Below, piece after piece: positions 16,364 to 25,362 of a stretch of 49,217 nucleotides of DNA. Under the pieces are notes generated by a model, which was not told where the DNA came from, did not search any database, and saw only the letters and a list, made by a program, of their open reading frames with translations. The DNA is from Savagea sp. (GTDB lineage Bacteria; Bacillota; Bacilli; Bacillales_A; Planococcaceae). The stretch's first letter is position 1. Every line of letters starts with the position of its first letter. The translations under genes and the position numbers were made by a program. Location of the stretch: contig JASLJC010000091.1 in NCBI GenBank assembly GCA_030152585.1, positions 1-49,217 on the forward strand, given 5' to 3'.

Positions 16364-17413
16364 TTATTTTTCGCCACTTAATTTTACTAAAATTTTCGCT
16401 TGTGATTTGTCGTTAATTAAAACTTCAAATCCTTTGTCGACGATGTCGTCAAGCTCAATTTCAGAAGTAATAATACCGCGTGGGTTTAGTTGTCCTGTAC
16501 CCATTAAATCAACGGTCTGTTTAAATGATTTTTTCGAGTAAGCGATCGTTGATGTAATTTTAACACCAGTGTTCGTTAAGTGAAGTGGGTTCCATTCGAT
16601 TGGACGAGCGAAAATCGATACGATGACGACAACACCACGTGGACGTGTGACGTCGATCGATTGGATAAATGTCGGTTGGACACCTGCTACTTCAAACGTT
16701 ACGTCTACACCACCCGGTACGAGTTCGTGTACTTTTTCGACAGGGTCAACTTTACCTGAGTTAAAGACGTATGTCGCACCCATTTTTTTCGCAAGTTCGA
16801 GACGTTCTTCTGATAAATCGAAGACGATAATCTCGCTTGCCCCTGCTGCTTTTGCTGCGATAACTTGTAAAATACCGATCGGGCCTGCACCGAATACAGC
16901 AACTGTATCACCGAAGCGCATATCTGATTCTTTTACGGCTTGTACAGCAACTGCTGTCGGTTCTACTAAAGCCCCGTCTTGTAATGTGAGTGTATCTGGT
17001 AATTTAATAACATTTTCTTCCGGTGCGTTTGCAAACGTTGCGAATCCGCCATCTCCGTGAAGACCGATAAAGTTAAAGCCATCGTAAATATCCATTCCTT
17101 CTGGCTTATTACCGTATGTGAGGGTTGGGTTCACGACGACGCGATCCCCTTTTTTAAATTGTGTTACATTTGGACCGACTTCTTCGACGACACCTGCAAA
17201 TTCGTGTCCCATAATAAGTGGAGCGGTTTCGCCTGTTAAAGGTGCTGGCTCATCGACTGGAACGAATACCGGACCTTCTGCGTATTCGTGTAAATCACTA
17301 CCACAAATTCCTGCCCAAGCGACGCGAACGGTTACTTCATTATCTTGAAGCGGTTTTAATTCACGTTCTTCCACTCGAATATCTTTATGACCGTACCAAA
17401 CTGCTGCTTTCAT
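16364..17413 (-). CDS. bdhA: (R,R)-butanediol dehydrogenase / zinc alcohol dehydrogenase
   Basis: The 349-residue enzyme is a medium-chain zinc dehydrogenase interconverting acetoin and 2,3-butanediol. Catalytic zinc ligands are Cys37 in AGICGSDLHEY and His70 in LIMGHEFAG. The insert PVFVPVDEPAPLTGETAPL between them is diagnostic of butanediol dehydrogenase. The coenzyme fold shows VAVFGAGPIGIL. The four-cysteine structural zinc loop of many alcohol dehydrogenases is absent, as in BdhA of Bacillus subtilis. The start is the ATG at 17413 with GGAGG upstream; the longer frame adds a meaningless extension. A LysR gene lies upstream on the same strand and may control it. Confidence 0.92.
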   Translation of the reverse strand: MKAAVWYGHKDIRVEERELKPLQDNEVTVRVAWAGICGSDLHEYAEGPVFVPVDEPAPLTGETAPLIMGHEFAGVVEEVGPNVTQFKKGDRVVVNPTLTYGNKPEGMDIYDGFNFIGLHGDGGFATFANAPEENVIKLPDTLTLQDGALVEPTAVAVQAVKESDMRFGDTVAVFGAGPIGILQVIAAKAAGASEIIVFDLSEERLELAKKMGATYVFNSGKVDPVEKVHELVPGGVDVTFEVAGVQPTFIQSIDVTRPRGVVVIVSIFARPIEWNPLHLTNTGVKITSTIAYSKKSFKQTVDLMGTGQLNPRGIITSEIELDDIVDKGFEVLINDKSQAKILVKLSGEK

Positions 17414-17509
17414 TTCACAATTCCTCCTACATAAATTCACATTTACTACACCTTTAGAGTAACATTTTATTTGATAAACTTCAACGAAAGTCTTAGGAAA
17501 GAGAGAAAA

Positions 17510-18400
17510 TTAAATATCGTTCGATTGTACGATATGAACGAACCGTTCCGACGCAGGAGAAAGCGGCACACTTTTCAAATAAGCGAGACCGATTTGACGT
17601 GGAGGAATCGGATGTTCTAACGTTACTTCACGAAGACTTCCTCTTTCTAACAAATCGTCTGCAAATTCTCTCGTCACACAAGCGACACCGAAATTCGCTT
17701 GCGCAAAATCGAGTAATAAGTCGTGGGAACCGAGTTCAAAAGCTGGCTCGATCGTTGTTCCGAACGACTGGATAAACGTTTCGACATATTGGCGAGAATT
17801 CGATTTGGACTCTAACATAATGAGTGGTAAATGAGCGAGTGTATCGAAAGAAACGACACCGTCTAACATTTTTTGATATTTTTCACCGTATACGAATACG
17901 TCATGAATGGCTGCGCACGGGATGAGTGTCAGTCGCTCATCTTCAATGGGGAAATTGCAAAATGCAACATCGACTTCTCCTGATTTCAACAATTGACATA
18001 GTTCGTACGTCGTACCATTTTCAATCCGAAATTGAATATGTGGATAGGTGAAATGAAAAATTTCTAAAAAAGGGAGTAAAAAATGACGTGAAATCGAATC
18101 ACCTACTCCAATTGTAAGTTCTCCTGCTGTTAAATTTTTAAATTCGCTCATTTTTGCAATGCCTGCATCGAGTAAATTGAGCGCCGAGCTCGTATATTCG
18201 AACAACAACTTCCCTTCTTGTGTAAACGTTACACCCTTCGGTGAACGATGAAAAAGTCGGGTATCGAGATCTTCTTCTAATTGACGAATCGTTTGACTAA
18301 CAGCCGGCTGCGTTAAAAAAAGAACACGTGCGGCACCAGAGAAACTTTTCATCTTTCCGACTTCGTAAAAAACACGGTAGTTATCTAATTTTCCAACCAT
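17510..18400 (-). CDS. LysR-type transcriptional regulator
   Basis: The 296-residue protein has the N-terminal winged helix-turn-helix typical of the family: FYEVGKMKSFSGAARVLFLTQPAVSQTIRQLEEDLDTRLFHRSPKGVTFT. A periplasmic-binding-protein-like effector domain follows from about residue 90 (ELTIGVGDSISRHFLLPFLEIF). The ATG at 18400 has a strong AAGGAGGG upstream. It is divergent from the CofE-like gene and lies upstream of bdhA. LysR regulators usually act on the divergent gene, so the CofE-like gene is the first candidate target. The effector is unknown. Confidence 0.92.
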   Translation of the reverse strand: MVGKLDNYRVFYEVGKMKSFSGAARVLFLTQPAVSQTIRQLEEDLDTRLFHRSPKGVTFTQEGKLLFEYTSSALNLLDAGIAKMSEFKNLTAGELTIGVGDSISRHFLLPFLEIFHFTYPHIQFRIENGTTYELCQLLKSGEVDVAFCNFPIEDERLTLIPCAAIHDVFVYGEKYQKMLDGVVSFDTLAHLPLIMLESKSNSRQYVETFIQSFGTTIEPAFELGSHDLLLDFAQANFGVACVTREFADDLLERGSLREVTLEHPIPPRQIGLAYLKSVPLSPASERFVHIVQSNDI

Positions 18401-18444
18401 ATAAGCCCTCCTTATATGTATCATTTAATATATTCATTTTACTT

Positions 18445-18457
18445 ATACCGAGTGTAT
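18445..18457. promoter_or_regulatory. Possible LysR operator
   Basis: ATAC and GTAT form a small inverted repeat around CGAGT in the intergenic region between the divergent LysR and CofE-like genes. Size and place suit a LysR recognition site, but a repeat this short could be chance. Confidence 0.3.
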
Positions 18458-18517
18458 CATGTATATTACAAGATGGTAGAACTTTAAAAAGTTAACGAAC
18501 TTGAGGGAGCGATTAGT

Positions 18518-19711
18518 ATGAAACGAGTAGTAGGAACAGTAGCGAGAGGTCTTCGTTGCCCAATTATTAATGAAGGAGACGACATCGAACAAATCGTCGT
18601 CGACAGCGTATTAGAAGCAGCGGAAGTCGAAGGGTTTGAACTTCGTGACCAAGACATCGTCTCGATTACAGAATCAATCGTCGCACGTGCCCAAGGAAAC
18701 TACGCAACAGTTGACGACATTGCCGTCGATATTTCCAATAAATTTGGAGACGATGTGATCGGTGTAACATTTCCGATTTTAAGCCGTAACCGATTCGCAA
18801 ACACATTACGTGGTATCGCAAAAGGTGCAGCGAAAAAAGTCGTCATTATGTTAAGTTATCCTTCAGATGAAGTAGGGAACCATTTAATTAGCCTCGACCA
18901 ACTCGATGAAAAAGGAATTAACCCGTGGACAGATGTTTTAACAGAAGAAGAATTCCGTAAACATTTCGGTTATCAAAAACATACGTTTACAGGGGTTGAT
19001 TACATCGAGTATTACCGTTCACTCGTTGAAGCATACGATAAAGAATGTGAAATTATTTTCTCACAAAAACCGAAAACAATTTTACGTTATACGAAAAATG
19101 TTTTAACGTGTGATATTCACTCACGTAACCGGACGAAACGTATTTTAAATGACCACGGCGCAGAAAAAGTATATACATTAGATGATATTTTAGCAGAGCC
19201 GATCGGTAATAGTGGTTATAACGAGGAGTTCGGTTTACTCGGTGCGAACACATCGACAGATGATAGCTTGAAACTATTCCCACGCGATTGCCAACCTGTT
19301 GTTGATAATATTCAAGCGAAATTAAAAGAATTAACAGGAAAAACGATCGAAGTAATGGTTTACGGCGACGGAGCATTCAAAGATCCGGTCGGCCAAATTT
19401 GGGAACTAGCAGACCCCGTCGTCTCACCTGCTTACACTGCTGGATTACAAGGAACGCCGAACGAAGTGAAATTAAAATATCTTGCTGATAACAATTTCTC
19501 TGACCTTCGCGGAGCAGAACTTTCAGAAGCGATTGAAGCATTCATCGCAACGAAAGAAGAAGATTTAACGGGAGCGGTAGAAGCGCAAGGAACGACACCG
19601 CGTAAAATTACCGATTTAATCGGTTCACTTTCTGATTTAACATCAGGTAGTGGAGATAAAGGAACGCCGATTGTCCACATTCAAGGATATTTCGACGATT
19701 TCACTGATTAA
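18518..19711 (+). CDS. CofE-like protein (F420-0:L-glutamate ligase family)
   Basis: The 397-residue protein resembles the long bacterial form of the coenzyme F420-0:gamma-glutamyl ligase family. Visible matches include RDQDIVSITESIVARAQGNYATVDDIA and FPILSRNRFANTLRGIAKGA near the N-terminus, and VMVYGDGAFKDPVGQIWELADPVVSPAY later. CofE adds glutamate to F420-0 with GTP. Bacilli are not known to make F420, and no other F420 gene (cofC, cofD, cofG, cofH) lies in the window, so the substrate is probably different. The gene is divergent from the LysR regulator and ends at its own terminator. Function in this organism is unknown. Confidence 0.8.
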   Translation: MKRVVGTVARGLRCPIINEGDDIEQIVVDSVLEAAEVEGFELRDQDIVSITESIVARAQGNYATVDDIAVDISNKFGDDVIGVTFPILSRNRFANTLRGIAKGAAKKVVIMLSYPSDEVGNHLISLDQLDEKGINPWTDVLTEEEFRKHFGYQKHTFTGVDYIEYYRSLVEAYDKECEIIFSQKPKTILRYTKNVLTCDIHSRNRTKRILNDHGAEKVYTLDDILAEPIGNSGYNEEFGLLGANTSTDDSLKLFPRDCQPVVDNIQAKLKELTGKTIEVMVYGDGAFKDPVGQIWELADPVVSPAYTAGLQGTPNEVKLKYLADNNFSDLRGAELSEAIEAFIATKEEDLTGAVEAQGTTPRKITDLIGSLSDLTSGSGDKGTPIVHIQGYFDDFTD

Positions 19712-19723
19712 ACAGAAACGAAA

Positions 19724-19763
19724 AAAGTGCTCAAGTGACAACACTTCGAGCACTTTATTTTTC
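19724..19763 (+). terminator. Terminator of the CofE-like gene
   Basis: AAGTGCTC and GAGCACTT form the outer stem and AAGTG/CACTT an inner one, followed by TTATTTTTC. It closes the gene ending at 19711. Confidence 0.75.
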
Positions 19764-19784
19764 TCGAAAAAGAAAAAGTGTACA

Positions 19785-19822
19785 GAGTTATCCACAATCA
19801 CAACGTGTGGATAACTCTTTTT
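19785..19822. promoter_or_regulatory. DnaA-box pair 3 (before walR)
   Basis: Two perfect DnaA boxes in inverted orientation, TTATCCACA (19788-19796) and TGTGGATAA (19806-19814), are embedded in a 12-base-pair perfect stem. The stem (GAGTTATCCACA with its complement) is followed by TTTTT. It could act as a DnaA-binding site or as a second terminator in front of walR, or as both. Confidence 0.7.
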
Positions 19823-19903
19823 CACGTAACGTGCGACTTTTTCAAAATCATGATAAAGTGGAAAGAGGAAGATTTTTCATTTCCGAAAAGAGAGGTGAAT
19901 CTA

Positions 19904-20617
19904 TTGTCAATGCAAGATAAAAAAATTCTCGTCGTCGACGATGAAAAGCCGATAGCCGACATTTTAGAATTCAATTTAACGAAAGAAGGATTCGAAGTCT
20001 ATTGTGCATACGACGGAGAAGAAGCGTTAGAAAAAGTGAATGAAATCCAACCGGATATTATGTTATTAGATATTATGTTACCGAAACGTGATGGAATGGA
20101 AGTTTGCCGTGAAGTGCGTAAAACGTATGACTTTCCAATCATTATGTTGACAGCAAAAGATTCGGAGATCGATAAAGTGCTCGGCTTAGAGCTCGGAGCA
20201 GACGATTACGTGACGAAACCGTTCGGAACGCGTGAATTAATCGCACGTGTCAAAGCGAATTTACGTCGTCATTCCAAAACAGTATCAGAAGAAGTTGTCG
20301 AAACGACAGAAATACATGTCGGTTCGTTAACGATTCAACCCGATGCTTATACGGTGAAAAAGCGCGATGAAGTGATTGAGCTAACACAGCGTGAGTTTGA
20401 GTTGTTAAGTTATTTAGCGACACATATCGATCAAGTATTAACGCGTGAACATTTGCTACAAACGGTATGGGGGTACGATTACTTCGGAGACGTTCGAACA
20501 GTAGACGTGACGGTTCGCCGTTTACGTGAAAAAATCGAAGATGAACCGAGCCATCCGAAAATTATCGTCACACGCCGTGGAATTGGCTATTATTTAAGAA
20601 GTCCAGAAGAGGAGTAA
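19904..20617 (+). CDS. walR: Response regulator WalR (YycF)
   Basis: The 237-residue OmpR-type regulator controls cell-wall metabolism and is essential in most Bacillales. The receiver domain begins KILVVDDEKPIADILEFNL, with the phosphoacceptor in LLLDIMLPKRDG (Asp56 with this start) and the switch lysine in DDYVTKPF. The winged-helix domain ends VTRRGIGYYLRSPEEE, with the signature TVWGYDYFGDVRTVDVTVRR. AGAGGTG lies at 19891-19897, best placed for a TTG start at 19904. An ATG at 19910 is an alternative and costs two residues. It heads the walRKHIJ-htrA operon. Two DnaA boxes lie in its upstream region. Confidence 0.98.
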   Translation: MSMQDKKILVVDDEKPIADILEFNLTKEGFEVYCAYDGEEALEKVNEIQPDIMLLDIMLPKRDGMEVCREVRKTYDFPIIMLTAKDSEIDKVLGLELGADDYVTKPFGTRELIARVKANLRRHSKTVSEEVVETTEIHVGSLTIQPDAYTVKKRDEVIELTQREFELLSYLATHIDQVLTREHLLQTVWGYDYFGDVRTVDVTVRRLREKIEDEPSHPKIIVTRRGIGYYLRSPEEE

Positions 20618-20621
20618 CGCG

Positions 20622-22442
20622 ATGCGGAAAGTAAACTTTTTCCGTTCGATCCACGTCAAATTCGTCTTTATTTACATTTTGCTCATTTTAATTGCGTTAC
20701 AAATTATCGGTCTTTACTTTTCAAGAGGGCTAGAGCAAACGTTAACGTCGAACTTTGAAACGTCGATCGTCGACCGGATGAATTTAATCGAATTTAGTGT
20801 ACGAGAAGAAATGAAAAGAGAGCGCGTAGAAGACGATCCGACATTAGAGGAAAGCCTCCGGGTCGTCCTTTCGAATTTCACTTCGGCTGATATGAATGAA
20901 ATACGTGTCGTCGATTCAAAATATCGAATATTGGCTACATCAAAACTCGACAACCAGACGCTCGTCGGACAACGGTCTGTCGATGATACGGTGAAACGTT
21001 CGATTACATCAGAAGTACCGAAACAAAATATTTATTTCGATCAAAAATTAGGTAAACGTGTCCTCGTTCGTTCGCAACCGCTCGTTGAAGGGGATGCGGT
21101 GATAGGGACGTTGTACGTAGAAGGCAATATTGAAAAAGTATACCGTCAAATTGATGAAATTAATCAAATTTTAGCTGTCGGGGCAGCTTTTTCATTGTCG
21201 ATTACACTCGTGATTGGAATTTTGATCGCTCAGACGATTACGCGGCCGATTTCCGATATGCGAAAACAAGCTCAAGCGATGGCGAAAGGAAATTTCTCGC
21301 GAAAAGTACACGTCTATGGAAATGATGAAATTGGTCAACTAGCAATCGCTTTTAACCATTTGACGAATCAACTACAAGAATCGCAATCAACGACTGAAAG
21401 CGAACGTCGTAAGTTATCGAGCGTTTTAGCGAATATGACCGATGGTGTCATCGCAACCGATCGAAAAGGTCGCATTAGTTTAATTAACGATGCCGCTGTC
21501 GGAATGCTACGTATGCCGCGCGATATTATTTTAAATCGCCCGATTACGAGCGTTTTAGGCATGGATGATTATACGTTCGAAGATTTAACCGAAATGAAAG
21601 AGTCTATTCCACTCGATTTTAGTACGGAAGAACGTCCGTATATTTTACGTGTGACATTTTCAGTGACGCAACGCGAAACAGGATATGTAAATGGTTTAAT
21701 TGCTGTTTTACACGACAATACAGAACAAGAAAAAATCGATATGGAACGAAGAGAATTCGTCTCGAACGTTTCACACGAGCTTCGTACACCACTTACGACG
21801 ATGCGCAGTTATTTAGAAGCGCTCGTAGACGGTGCGTGGCAAAATGAACAAATTGCACCGAAGTTTTTAAATGTAACCCAACAAGAGACAGAACGGATGA
21901 TTCGACTCGTTAACGATTTGTTGAAATTATCTCGTATGGATAGTGAAGAGTATGAATTAAATGTCGAATGGGTTGAATTTAATCAATTTTTCAACGCGAT
22001 TATTGAACGGTTCGAGTTGTCAAAATCACAAGAAGTGAAATTCCGTCGTCGATTCGCGAATGAAGAATTGTTCGTTGAAATTGATACCGACAAAATGACA
22101 CAAGTCCTCGACAATATTATTTCAAACGCGTTGAAATATTCACCAGATGGTGGATTCGTTCGATTCGAAACAGTCATCGTCAACGGTCAAATTCGTGTCA
22201 TGATATCAGACGATGGTATGGGAATACCACCGGAAAATGTCGACCGGATATTCGATCGGTTTTACAGAGCCGATCGTGCGCGAAGTCGTGCGATGGGAGG
22301 AACGGGTCTCGGTTTAGCAATCGCCCGCGAAATGATTGCCGCACACGGTGGGAAAATATGGGCAGATAGTGAAGAAGGAAAAGGAACGTCGATTTACTTT
22401 ACGTTGCCATATGAGCGACAAGAAGAGGAGGAATGGCATTGA
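20622..22442 (+). CDS. walK: Sensor histidine kinase WalK (YycG)
   Basis: The 606-residue kinase is the partner of WalR. A first membrane segment (about residues 10-30) is followed by an extracytoplasmic sensing domain to about residue 180. A second membrane segment, a HAMP linker (TITRPISDMRKQAQAMAKGNF), a PAS domain (about 260-370), the dimerisation domain with the phospho-histidine in SNVSHELRTPLTT (His385), and the ATPase domain with NALKYSP and GMGIPPENVDRIFDRFYRAD follow. Domain order and length match Bacillus WalK. It starts four bases after walR. Its stop overlaps the start of walH. Confidence 0.98.
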   Translation: MRKVNFFRSIHVKFVFIYILLILIALQIIGLYFSRGLEQTLTSNFETSIVDRMNLIEFSVREEMKRERVEDDPTLEESLRVVLSNFTSADMNEIRVVDSKYRILATSKLDNQTLVGQRSVDDTVKRSITSEVPKQNIYFDQKLGKRVLVRSQPLVEGDAVIGTLYVEGNIEKVYRQIDEINQILAVGAAFSLSITLVIGILIAQTITRPISDMRKQAQAMAKGNFSRKVHVYGNDEIGQLAIAFNHLTNQLQESQSTTESERRKLSSVLANMTDGVIATDRKGRISLINDAAVGMLRMPRDIILNRPITSVLGMDDYTFEDLTEMKESIPLDFSTEERPYILRVTFSVTQRETGYVNGLIAVLHDNTEQEKIDMERREFVSNVSHELRTPLTTMRSYLEALVDGAWQNEQIAPKFLNVTQQETERMIRLVNDLLKLSRMDSEEYELNVEWVEFNQFFNAIIERFELSKSQEVKFRRRFANEELFVEIDTDKMTQVLDNIISNALKYSPDGGFVRFETVIVNGQIRVMISDDGMGIPPENVDRIFDRFYRADRARSRAMGGTGLGLAIAREMIAAHGGKIWADSEEGKGTSIYFTLPYERQEEEEWH

Positions 22443-23764
22443 AATACATCGAAAAAATAAAAAGTGTATTGCTATTTACTCTCATTGCGCTCAGTTTATA
22501 TTTAACGTTTTCGATTTGGTCGTATACACCGAATTACGAACCGATTGAACAAATGTCGACTGTTGATATTTCGATAGCAGAAAAACGAAAAGTAGAAGAA
22601 GTCATTCAACCGTACAAAGTCGTCGTCCAAAGCAACCAGCAATTAAAAGGAACGATCCACGAACAAAGGATTGAAGAGTTATTTCGAGAAATTCGTGATT
22701 GGCGTGCGGTTAGTTTAACGTTACACTCTGAAAAATTTGGTAAAAAACGTGTAGCGGATACGTTGAAAAAAGAAGGTGCGCTCATGATTTACTATCAAGG
22801 AGAAGTCCCTTTCCGCGCGTATGAAAATGTATTTAAAATGAGTGATTTGAACGTACCCGAAGCGTCATTTGACCGGATCATTGTCAAGAAGGAACCGAAG
22901 CGTGGAGCGTACCGTCTCTATTTTGTGAACCGTCAGCATGAATATTATTATGAAGCGACGACACAAATTCCACAAATCGCTCAATATGAACGTTTCTTCA
23001 CGACGTGGAGTGAGCAAATCGACGATTACGTCACGATTCATACGAAAGGTCCTTCCTTTATCGCTGTTCCGGCTGAAGACGTGACATTTGAACACCAAAC
23101 GTATTATCAAGAAGAAATTAATCCTACCCGTTTTCGCGATGCATTGTTTCGAGATCCGAATGCAGTGCGCCGCAGTCAAGTGAATGCGCACCGAGAAGAA
23201 TATGCCGACGATCATGCGTTAATGACGGTAGATACAGATTTGAAAATGTTACATTACGTGTATCCGAATGCAGAAAGTCAAGAAATCGCGATACCGTCAG
23301 AACTGCTGTTTAATTCGATTGATTTTATTAACGAACACGGCGGTTGGACAGATGAATATCGGTTCGTCCATATCGACCCGATTACTCGTTACGTCCGCTT
23401 TCAATTATTTGTCCACGGCTTACCTGTATATAGCGATTATGCAGGTACGACAGAAATCGTTCAAAATTACGGGCAAACGACTGCTTTTCGTTACAATCGA
23501 CCGTACTATTCGTTCGACTCGACGTTGTTACTTGATCGTGTAGACGAAACGATTCCATCCGGCGTGACAATTATGCGAGAGTTAAAAAAACAACCGCGTT
23601 TAGAATATGACGAAATCGAAGACATTTCACCGGGATACGTCATGATTCAAGATCCAGAACAACGTCTCTTTTTACTCAAGCCGTCTTGGTTTTATTTAGT
23701 CTCCGGGCATTGGTATCGTTACGACTTTGATACGAAAGGAGGCGACGTCAGTGGATTGGAATAA
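22433..23764 (+). CDS. walH: WalRK regulatory protein WalH (YycH)
   Basis: The 443-residue protein has one N-terminal membrane segment (about residues 10-28, VLLFTLIALSLYLTFSIWSY) and a large extracytoplasmic domain. In Bacillus subtilis YycH and YycI form a membrane complex with WalK that dampens its kinase activity. Position between walK and walI, topology and length all support the call. The ATG at 22433 follows GAGGAGG and overlaps the last ten bases of walK. Sequence conservation in this family is low, so the assignment rests mainly on gene order and topology. Confidence 0.93.
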   Translation: MALKYIEKIKSVLLFTLIALSLYLTFSIWSYTPNYEPIEQMSTVDISIAEKRKVEEVIQPYKVVVQSNQQLKGTIHEQRIEELFREIRDWRAVSLTLHSEKFGKKRVADTLKKEGALMIYYQGEVPFRAYENVFKMSDLNVPEASFDRIIVKKEPKRGAYRLYFVNRQHEYYYEATTQIPQIAQYERFFTTWSEQIDDYVTIHTKGPSFIAVPAEDVTFEHQTYYQEEINPTRFRDALFRDPNAVRRSQVNAHREEYADDHALMTVDTDLKMLHYVYPNAESQEIAIPSELLFNSIDFINEHGGWTDEYRFVHIDPITRYVRFQLFVHGLPVYSDYAGTTEIVQNYGQTTAFRYNRPYYSFDSTLLLDRVDETIPSGVTIMRELKKQPRLEYDEIEDISPGYVMIQDPEQRLFLLKPSWFYLVSGHWYRYDFDTKGGDVSGLE

Positions 23765-24557
23765 AACGAAAACGATTTTTATCGTCGTCTTCGGCGTATT
23801 AAATATTTTTTTATGGTCGTTATATATTAATCAAAACGAACAAGTTCGTAACGTCGAAGTGTTAGGACAACCGTCTGTAGAAGAATCGCTCCGACTAGAT
23901 AACATTACGTACGATCGATTGCCAGATGACGACGTTCATTCGTCTTACATGTCGGCAGACATTGCGACGTTTACGAAAGAAGAAATCGATAAGAAAAGAA
24001 AACAAGATTATACGATTATTGACGGTACGATGATTCGTTCGACATTAGCAACACCGTATGCGTTGAAAGATAAAAAAGAACGTGTCGGCTATAAAGAATT
24101 TCTCGATCAATACGTCGTCAACGGTGAGCAATATCATTTATGGGACGTCGATGAACAAAAAAATACGGTGCTTTTTTTCCAACAAATTGTAAAAGAGCCG
24201 ATTTATTATAGTCCAGATGCGACGTTAACCGTTTATTTAAACGAGGCGGGGGAAATTGAACGTTACGAACAAAAAATGTTAGAAGGATTCGTCAGTTTTA
24301 ACCAGAAGAAAAATTTATTAACTCCGTTTGAAGCGATTAGTACGTTAGCGACGAAAGGTTATTTGAAACAAAATACACATGTCGAAACGGTTCGTCTCGG
24401 TTATTCTACACTTGTTCAATTTACAGAAACACAAGTATTTGCACCGACGTGGCACGTAAAAGTCCGTCAGAAAAAAGACGGTCATATTCAACATTTTTTC
24501 GTCAATGCAATTGAAGGAAAAGTAGTAGAGTTGCAAGAAGAGAGGAAGGACGGGTAA
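23751..24557 (+). CDS. walI: WalRK regulatory protein WalI (YycI)
   Basis: The 268-residue protein begins MDWNKTKTIFIVVFGVLNIFLWSLYIN, the typical start of YycI: a very short cytoplasmic tail, a single membrane helix, then an extracytoplasmic domain with a YycI-type fold. It works with WalH to hold WalK in check. The GTG at 23751 is preceded by AAAGGAGG, so the upstream ATG at 23727 is not used. It overlaps the end of walH by 14 bases, consistent with coupled translation. Confidence 0.94.
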   Translation: MDWNKTKTIFIVVFGVLNIFLWSLYINQNEQVRNVEVLGQPSVEESLRLDNITYDRLPDDDVHSSYMSADIATFTKEEIDKKRKQDYTIIDGTMIRSTLATPYALKDKKERVGYKEFLDQYVVNGEQYHLWDVDEQKNTVLFFQQIVKEPIYYSPDATLTVYLNEAGEIERYEQKMLEGFVSFNQKKNLLTPFEAISTLATKGYLKQNTHVETVRLGYSTLVQFTETQVFAPTWHVKVRQKKDGHIQHFFVNAIEGKVVELQEERKDG

Positions 24558-24559
24558 AA

Positions 24560-25348
24560 TTGCGGTTTAGTGTGTTAGCAAGTGGCAGTACAGGAAACTC
24601 AGTTTACATTGAAGATGAAGAGCGTGCATTTTTAATCGATGCCGGATTGAGCGGGAAAAAAATCGAAGAAAAAATGGACAGTATCGGACGTTCAATGGAA
24701 AAAGTTGAAGGCATTTTCGTCACGCATGAACATTCCGATCATATTAAAGGTGTTGGTATTTTGGCGCGTCGTTATCATATCCCCGTCTATGCGAATGAAA
24801 AGACGTGGAATGCGATGCGAAAAGATGTCGGCAAAATTCCGAGTGATTTACAATTTCGGTTCGATACCGAGTCGGTTCAATCGTTCGGAGCATTCGACTT
24901 TCAATCGTTTGCTGTTTCGCACGATGCAGTTGATCCGATGTTTTTTGCCTTAACACACGGCGATAAAAAATTGTCGGTCGTAACGGATACAGGTTATATG
25001 AGTGACCGAATGAAAGGGCATATTGCAAAATCGGATGCTTTCGTTTTTGAAACGAATCATGATGTAAGCATGTTGCAAATGTGTCATTATCCGTGGTCGG
25101 TCAAACGACGCATTTTAAGTGATTTTGGTCATTTATCAAACGAAGACGCAGCGGTTGCGATGAGTGAAGTGATTGATGAAAAAGACACGTATATTTATTT
25201 ATCGCATTTAAGTAAAGATAATAATATGAAAGAACTTGCGCGAATGAGCGTAACCCAAACGTTAGAGACATTCGGTATTCGAGTCGGTGAATACGTTCAC
25301 TTATTCGATACAGATGAAGACGACTCGACCCCTTTACGCTCATTATGA
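24560..25348 (+). CDS. walJ: MBL-fold metallohydrolase WalJ (YycJ)
   Basis: The 262-residue cytoplasmic protein is a metallo-beta-lactamase fold enzyme. The start FSVLASGSTGNSVYIE and the metal-binding motif THEHSDHIKG are both typical of YycJ; further ligands are in SVVTDTGYMSD and LSHLSKDNN. YycJ proteins are 5'-3' exonuclease-like nucleases linked to cell-wall and DNA-repair phenotypes. The start is TTG at 24560, two bases after the walI stop, with GGAAGG upstream. It is the fifth gene of the wal operon. Confidence 0.95.
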   Translation: MRFSVLASGSTGNSVYIEDEERAFLIDAGLSGKKIEEKMDSIGRSMEKVEGIFVTHEHSDHIKGVGILARRYHIPVYANEKTWNAMRKDVGKIPSDLQFRFDTESVQSFGAFDFQSFAVSHDAVDPMFFALTHGDKKLSVVTDTGYMSDRMKGHIAKSDAFVFETNHDVSMLQMCHYPWSVKRRILSDFGHLSNEDAAVAMSEVIDEKDTYIYLSHLSKDNNMKELARMSVTQTLETFGIRVGEYVHLFDTDEDDSTPLRSL

Positions 25349-25362
25349 GAAGGAGGAATAAT

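Noticed and set aside
18010..18050. A further DnaA-like box (TGTGGATAG) inside the LysR gene.
   Set aside because: It is a single copy with one mismatch and has no partner, so it is within chance expectation.
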